Source: Colletes latitarsis
Lineage: Eukaryota > Arthropoda > Insecta > Hymenoptera > Colletidae
Direction: 5' to 3'
DNA length: 64,000 nucleotides
Assembly: GCF_051014445.1 (NCBI RefSeq)
Contig: NC_135141.1
Coordinates: 12,586,001-12,650,000, forward strand
Numbering within the stretch: the first letter of the stretch is position 1; each line of letters begins with the position of its first letter. The notes under the pieces were generated by a model. It had not been told where the DNA came from. It worked only from the letters and a program-made list of their open reading frames with translations, and ran no database searches. The translations under genes and the position numbers were made by a program. Of the stretch, positions 57,011-64,000 are shown in pieces.

Positions 57011-60000
57011 CTCAGACATAAGCCATACCAAACCGGTGTTATCCTCTAAAATATAAATCGAAACCTGGTTTAATTGACTGTTTCAGTGTGGTACCACATT
57101 ACTGCGTGATCCAAACCAGAAATAGCCCAGGATCTGGCCAACAGGTATGCGAAAGTTGCGAAAAGTATGAGCCAGATGAGGGCAAATGCCAGACATAACC
57201 CAGACCCAACCGGTGTTATCTTCTAAAACATACATCGAAACCAGGTTTAATTGACTGTTTAAGTGTTATCCAAACCAGAAACAGCCCAGGATCTGGCCAA
57301 CAGGTATGCGAAAGATGCGAAAGTATGAGCCAGATGAGGGCAAATCCCAGACATAACCCAGACCTAACCGGTGTTATCCTCTAAAATATTGATCCAATCC
57401 AAGTTTAATTGACTGTTTCAGTGTGGTACCACGTTACTACGTGATCCAAACCAGAGGAAAACCCAGGATCTGGCGAACAAGTTTGCGATAAATGCGAAAG
57501 TATGAGCCAGATGAGGGCAAACCCCAGACATAAGCCAGACCTAACCGGTGTTATCCTCTAAAATATTGATCCAATCCAAGTTTAATTGACTGTTTCAGTG
57601 TGGTACCACATTACTGCCTGATCCAAACCAGAAATAGCCCAGGATCTGGCCAACAGGTATGCGAAAGTTGCGAAAAGTATGAGCCAGATGAGGGCAAATG
57701 CCAGACATAACCCAGACCCAACCGGTGTTATCTTCTAAAACATACATCGAAACCAGGTTTAATTGACTGTTTAAGTGTTATCCAAACCAGAAACAGCCCA
57801 GGATCTGGCCAACAGGTATGCGAAAGATGCGAAAGTATGAGCCAGATGAGGGCAAATCCCAGACATAACCCAGACCTAACCGGTGTTATCCTCTAGAATA
57901 TTGATCCAATCCAAGTTTAATTGACAGTTTCAGTGTGGTAGCACATTACTACGTGATCCAAACTAGAAAAAACCCAGGATCTGGTCAACAGGTATGCGAA
58001 TGATGCGAAGGTATGAGCCAGATGAGGGCAAATCCCAGACATAACCCAGATCTAACCGGTGTTATCCTCTAAAATATAGTTCGAATCCAGGTATAGTGGA
58101 CTGCTTCAGTGTGGTACCACATTTCTACGTCATCCAAACCACAATATACCCAGGATCTGGCTAACAAGTATGCGAAAGATGCGATAGTATGAGCCTGATG
58201 AGGGCAAATCCCAGACGTAACCCTGACCTAACCGGTGTTATCCTCTAAAATATAAATCGAAACCAGTTTTAATTGACTGTTTCAGTGTGGTACCACATTA
58301 CTGCGTGACCCACACCAGAAATAGCCCAGGATCTGGCCAACAGGTACGCGAAAGATGCGAATGTATGAGCCAGATGCGGCCAAATCCCAGACATAACCCA
58401 GACCTATCCGGTGCTATCCTCTAAAATATAGATCGAATCCAGGTTTAGTGGACTGTTTCAGTGTGGTACCACATTTCTACGTCATCCAAACCAGAAAATA
58501 CCCAGGATCTGGCGAACAAGTATGCGAAAGATGCGATAGTATGAGCCAGATGATGGCAAATCCCAGACATAACCCAGACCTAACCGGTGTTATCCTGTAA
58601 AATATAGTTCGAATCCAGGTTTAGTGGACTGTTCCAGTGTGGTACCACATTTCTACGTCATCCAAACCAGAAAATACCCAGGATCTGGTCAACAGGTATG
58701 CAAAAGATGCGATAGTGTAAGCCAGATGATGGCAAATCACAGACATAACCCTGACCTAACCGGTGTTATCCTCTAAAATATAAATCGAAACCAGGTTGAA
58801 TTGACTGTTTCAGTGTGGTACCACATTACTACGTGATCCAAACCAGCAAAACCCTAGGATCTGGCCAACAAGAATGCGATAAATGCGAAAGTATGAGCCA
58901 GATGAGGGCAACTCCCAGACATAACCCAGACCTAACCGGTGTTATCCTCTAAAATATAAATCGAAACCAGGTATTATTGACTCTTTCAGTGTGGTACCAT
59001 ATTACTGCGTGATCCCAACCAGAAATAGCCCAGGATCTGGCCAACAGGTATGCGAAAGGTGCGATAGTATGAGCCAGATGAGGGCAAATCCCAGACATAA
59101 CCCTGACCTAACCGGTGTTATCCTCTAAAATATACATTGAAAACAGGTTTAATTGACTGTTTCTGAGAGGTACGACATTACTACGTGATCCAAACTAGAG
59201 GAAAACCCAAGATCTGGCGAACAAGTTTGCGATAAATGGGAAAGTATGAGCCAGATGAGAGCAAATCCCAGACATAACCCAGACCTAAGCGGTGTTATCC
59301 TCTAAAATATTGATCCAATCCAAGTTTAATTGACAATTTCAGTGTGGTACCACATGACTACGTGATCCAAACCAGAAAATCCCAGAATCTGTCCAACAGG
59401 TATGCGAAAGATGCGAAAGTATGAGCCAGATGAGGCCAAATCCCAGACATAAGCCAGACGTAACCGGTGTTATCCTCTAAAATATTGATCCAATCCAAGT
59501 TTAATTGACTGTTTCAGTGTGGTACCACATTACTGCGTGATCCAAACCAGAAATAGCCCAGGATCCGGCCAACAGGTATGCGAAAGATGCGAAAGTATGA
59601 GCCAGATGATGGCAAATCCCAGACATAACCCAGACCTAACCGGTGATATCCTCTAAAATATAGTTCGAATCCAGGTTTATTGGACTGTTTCAGTGTGGTA
59701 CCACATTTCTACGTCATCCAAACCAGAAAATACCCAGGATCTGGTCAACAGGTATGCAAAAGATGCGATAGTGTAAGCCAGATGATGGCAAATCACAGAC
59801 ATAACCCTGACCTAACCGGTGTTATCCTCTAAAATATAAATCGAAACCAGGTTGAATTGACTGTTTCAGTGTGGTACCACATTACTACGTGATCCAAACC
59901 AGCAAAACCCTAGGATCTGGCCAACAAGAATGCGATAAATGCGAAAGTATGAGCCAGATGAGGGCAACTCCCAGACATAACCCAGACCTAACCGGTGTTA

Positions 60001-63000
60001 TCCTCTAAAATATAAATCGAAACCAGGTATTATTGACTCTTTCAGTGTGGTACCATATTACTGCGTGATCCCAACCAGAAATAGCCCAGGATCTGGCCAA
60101 CAGGTATGCGAAAGGTGCGATAGTATGAGCCAGATGAGGGCAAATCCCAGACATAACCCTGACCTAACCGGTGTTATCCTCTAAAATATACATTGAAAAC
60201 AGGTTTAATTGACTGTTTCTGAGAGGTACGACATTACTACGTGATCCAAACTAGAGGAAAACCCAAGATCTGGCGAACAAGTTTGCGATAAATGGGAAAG
60301 TATGAGCCAGATGAGAGCAAATCCCAGACATAACCCAGACCTAAGCGGTGTTATCCTCTAAAATATTGATCCAATCCAAGTTTAATTGACAATTTCAGTG
60401 TGGTACCACATGACTACGTGATCCAAACCAGAAAATCCCAGAATCTGTCCAACAGGTATGCGAAAGATGCGAAAGTATGAGCCAGATGAGGCCAAATCCC
60501 AGACATAAGCCAGACGTAACCGGTGTTATCCTCTAAAATATTGATCCAATCCAAGTTTAATTGACTGTTTCAGTGTGGTACCACATTACTGCGTGATCCA
60601 AACCAGAAATAGCCCAGGATCCGGCCAACAGGTATGCGAAAGATGCGAAAGTATGAGCCAGATGATGGCAAATCCCAGACATAACCCAGACCTAACCGGT
60701 GATATCCTCTAAAATATAGTTCGAATCCAGGTTTATTGGACTGTTTCAGTGTGGTACCACATTTCTACGTCATCCAAACCAGAAAATACCCAGGATCTGG
60801 TCAACAGGTATGCAAAAGATGCGATAGTGTAAGCCAGATGATGGCAAATCACAGACATAACCCTGACCTAACCGGTGTTATCCTCTAAAATATAAATCGA
60901 AACCAGGTTGAATTGACTGTTTCAGTGTGGTACCACATTACTACGTGATCCAAACCAGCAAAACCCTAGGATCTGGCCAACAAGAATGCGATAAATGCGA
61001 AAGTATGAGCCAGATGAGGGCAACTCCCAGACATAACCCAGACCTAACCGGTGTTATCCTCTAAAATATAAATCGAAACCAGGTATTATTGACTCTTTCA
61101 GTGTGGTACCATATTACTGCGTGATCCCAACCAGAAATAGCCCAGGATCTGGCCAACAGGTATGCGAAAGGTGCGATAGTATGAGCCAGATGAGGGCAAA
61201 TCCCAGACATAACCCTGACCTAACCGGTGTTATCCTCTAAAATATACATTGAAAACAGGTTTAATTGACTGTTTCTGAGAGGTACGACATTACTACGTGA
61301 TCCAAACTAGAGGAAAACCCAAGATCTGGCGAACAAGTTTGCGATAAATGGGAAAGTATGAGCCAGATGAGAGCAAATCCCAGACATAACCCAGACCTAA
61401 GCGGTGTTATCCTCTAAAATATTGATCCAATCCAAGTTTAATTGACAATTTCAGTGTGGTACCACATGACTACGTGATCCAAACCAGAAAATCCCAGAAT
61501 CTGTCCAACAGGTATGCGAAAGATGCGAAAGTATGAGCCAGATGAGGCCAAATCCCAGACATAAGCCAGACGTAACCGGTGTTATCCTCTAAAATATTGA
61601 TCCAATCCAAGTTTAATTGACTGTTTCAGTGTGGTACCACATTACTGCGTGATCCAAACCAGAAATAGCCCAGGATCCGGCCAACAGGTATGCGAAAGAT
61701 GCGAAAGTATGAGCCAGATGATGGCAAATCCCAGACATAACCCAGACCTAACCGGTGATATCCTCTAAAATATAGTTCGAATCCAGGTTTATTGGACTGT
61801 TTCAGTGCGGTACCACATTTCTACGTCATCCAAACCAGAAAATACCCGGGATCTGGCGAACAAGTATGCGAAAAAAGCGAATGTATGAGCCAGATGATGG
61901 CAAATACCAGACATTACCCAGACTTAACCGGTGTTATCCGCTAAAATATAAATCGAAACCAGGTATAATTGACTGTTTCAGTGTGGTACCATATTACTGC
62001 GTGATCCCAACCAGAAATAGCCCAGGATCTGGCCAACAGGTATGCGAAAGGTGCGATAGTATGAGCCAGATGAGGGCAAATCCCAGACATAACCCTGACC
62101 TAACCGGTGTTATCCTCTAAAATATACATTGAAAACAGGTTTAGTGGACTGTTTCAGTGTGGTACCACATTTCTACGTGATCCAAACCAGAAAATCCCAG
62201 AATCTGTCCAACAGGTATGCGAAGGATGCGAAAGAATGAGCCAGATGAGGCCAAATCCCAGACATAACCCAGACCTATCCGGTGTTATCCTCTAAAATAT
62301 AGATCGTATCCAGGTTTAGTGGACTGTTTCAGTATGCTACGACATTACTACGTGATCCAAACCAGAGGAAAACCCAGGATCTGGCGATCAAGTTTGCGAT
62401 AAATGCGAAAGTATGAGCCAGATGAGGGCAAACCCCAGACATAAGCCAGACGTAACCGGTGTTATCCTCTAAAATACAGATCGAATCCAGGTTTAGTGGA
62501 CTGTTTCAGTGTGGTACCACATTTCTACGTGATCCAAACCAGAAAATCCCAGAATCTGTCCAACAGGTATGCGAAGGATGCGAAAGAATGAGCCAGATGA
62601 GGCCAAATCCCAGACATAACCCAGACCTATCCGGTGTTATCCTCTAAAATATAGATCGAATCCAGGTTTAGTGGACTGTTTCAGTATGCTACGACATTAC
62701 TACGTGATCCAAACCAGAGGAAAACCCAGGATCTGGCGAACAAGTTTGCGATAAATGCGAAAGTATGAGCCACATGAGGGCAAATCCCAGACATAACCCA
62801 GACCTAAGCGGTGTTACCCTCTAGAATATTGATGCAATCGAAGTATAATTGACAATTTCAGTATGGTACCACATTACTACGTGATCCAAACCAGAAATAG
62901 CCCAGGATCTGGCCAACAGGTATGCGAAAGATGCGAAAGTATGAGCCAGATGAGGGCAAATGCCAGACATAACCCAGACCCGACCGGTGTTATCCTCTGA

Positions 63001-64000
63001 AATATACATCGAAACCAGATTTAATTTTCAGTTCCAGCGTGGTACCACATTTACTACGTGATCCAAACTAGAAAAAGCCCAGCATCTGGCCAACAGATAT
63101 GCGAATGATGCGAAAGTATGAGCCAGATGAGGGCAAATCCCAGACATAACCCAGACCTATCCGGTGTTATCCTCTAAAATATAGATCGAATCCAGGTTTA
63201 GTGGACTGTTTCAGTGTGGTACCACATTTCTACGTCATCCAAACCACAAAATACCCAGGATCTGGCGAACAAGTATGCGAAAGATGCGATAGTATGAGCC
63301 AGATGACGGCAAATTCCAGACATAAGCCTTACCAAACCGGTGCTAGCCTCTAAAATATAGATCGAAACCAGGTTTAGTTGACTGTTTCAGTATGGTACGA
63401 CATTACTACGTGATCCAAACCAGAGGAAAACCCAGGATCTGGCGAACAAGTTTGCAATAAATGCGAAAGTATGAGCCAGATGAGGGCAAATCCCAGACAT
63501 AACCCAGACCCAACCGGTGTTATCCTCTAAAATATACATCGAAACCAGGTTTAGTTGACTGTTTCAGTATGGTACGAGATTACTACGTGATCCAAACCAG
63601 AGGAAAACCCAGGATCTGGCGAACAAGTTTGCAATAAATGCGAAAGTATGAGCCAGATGAGGGCAAACCCCAGACATAAGCCAGACGTAACCTGTGTTAT
63701 CCTGTAAAATATTGATCCAACCCAAGTTTAATTGACTGTTTTAGTGTGGTACCACATTACTGCGTGATCCAAACCAGAAGAAAATCCAGGATCTGGCCAA
63801 CAAGTATGCGATTAATGCGAAAGTATGAGCCAGATAAGGGCAAATCCCAGACATAACCAAGACCTAACCGGTGTTATCCTCTAAAATATAGATCGAAACC
63901 AGATTTAATTGACAGTTTCAGTGTGGTACCACATTACTACGTGATCCAAACCAGAAAACCCCAGGATCTGGCCAACAGGTATGCGAAAGATGCGGTAGTA
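57011..64000 (+). repeat. Satellite block, about 40 monomers, cut by window end
   Basis: Same satellite and orientation. 57.05-57.9 kb holds a 3-monomer unit repeated at an offset of 512 bp, each including a short monomer (TGTTTAAGTGTTATCC) that lacks the palindrome. From about 58014 to the end it is the right copy of 50205-55136. No gene was found. Confidence 0.95.
58669..61835 (+). repeat. 6-monomer higher-order repeat, 3 copies of 1056 bp
   Basis: The marker monomer AAAATATAAATC...CCAGCAAAACCC occurs at 58775, 59831 and 60887, spaced exactly 1056 bp. It is the same unit as at 50860-52970, with one more copy. Confidence 0.87.

Noticed and set aside
1967..63009. Dozens of 60-124-codon ORFs in the satellite on both strands
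   Set aside because: They repeat because the satellite repeats. The 176-bp period is not a multiple of three, so frames do not persist, and the products have no domain, only translated monomer.
647..64000. CRISPR-like regular repeats
   Set aside because: Units are contiguous ~176-bp satellite monomers without unique spacers, in a eukaryotic transposon context.

Overview
The window is repeat DNA from an animal genome, most likely an insect (a hymenopteran such as an ant would fit, but that is a guess). The evidence is a BEL/Pao retrotransposon with a Gag of the insect type (three zinc knuckles, DUF1759) and a tRNA-Tyr-like primer site, an R1-clade non-LTR retrotransposon with a poly(A) tail, and kilobases of satellite. 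No host protein gene, rRNA, tRNA or CRISPR array was found. About 74% of the window is one satellite family: a ~176-bp monomer, always head-to-tail and always in the same orientation, so this is probably one array (perhaps centromeric or pericentromeric) invaded by mobile elements.

Layout. 1-646: end of a ~1.7-kb LTR (family A). 647-2903: satellite. 2904-4613: complete solo LTR A. 4614-7045: satellite. 7046-13590: BEL/Pao element on the minus strand with two LTRs, an intact 489-codon gag and a mostly deleted, broken pol. 13591-34105: ~20 kb of satellite. 34106-40010: 5.9-kb GC-rich R1-clade element with a 13-bp target-site duplication, a frameshifted ORF1, an apparently intact 1060-codon ORF2 and a 25-A tail. 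40011-55336: satellite. 55337-57010: solo LTR of a related family (B). 57011-64000: satellite.

Superstructure. The left end is a tandem array of LTR plus 13-14 monomers (spacings 3967 and 4142 bp). The LTRs there share one insertion point, so the insertion was amplified together with the satellite. The right end holds an older duplication (offset 7809 bp, rising to 8865 bp), inside which a 6-monomer higher-order repeat of 1056 bp is present twice on one side and three times on the other. The middle (roughly 26-34 kb) is the most diverged part of the array.

Functional links. The BEL element keeps gag, primer site, polypurine tract and near-identical LTRs but cannot encode its own polymerase, so it looks like a recently mobile parasite of another BEL element. 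The R1-clade element carries a stop/start overlap (TAATG) between its two ORFs and an unusual series of strong inverted repeats in its UTRs and coding sequence; this is the most surprising structure I see in the window. All alignments were done by eye, and copy boundaries are accurate to about 10-20 bp unless an exact junction is given.
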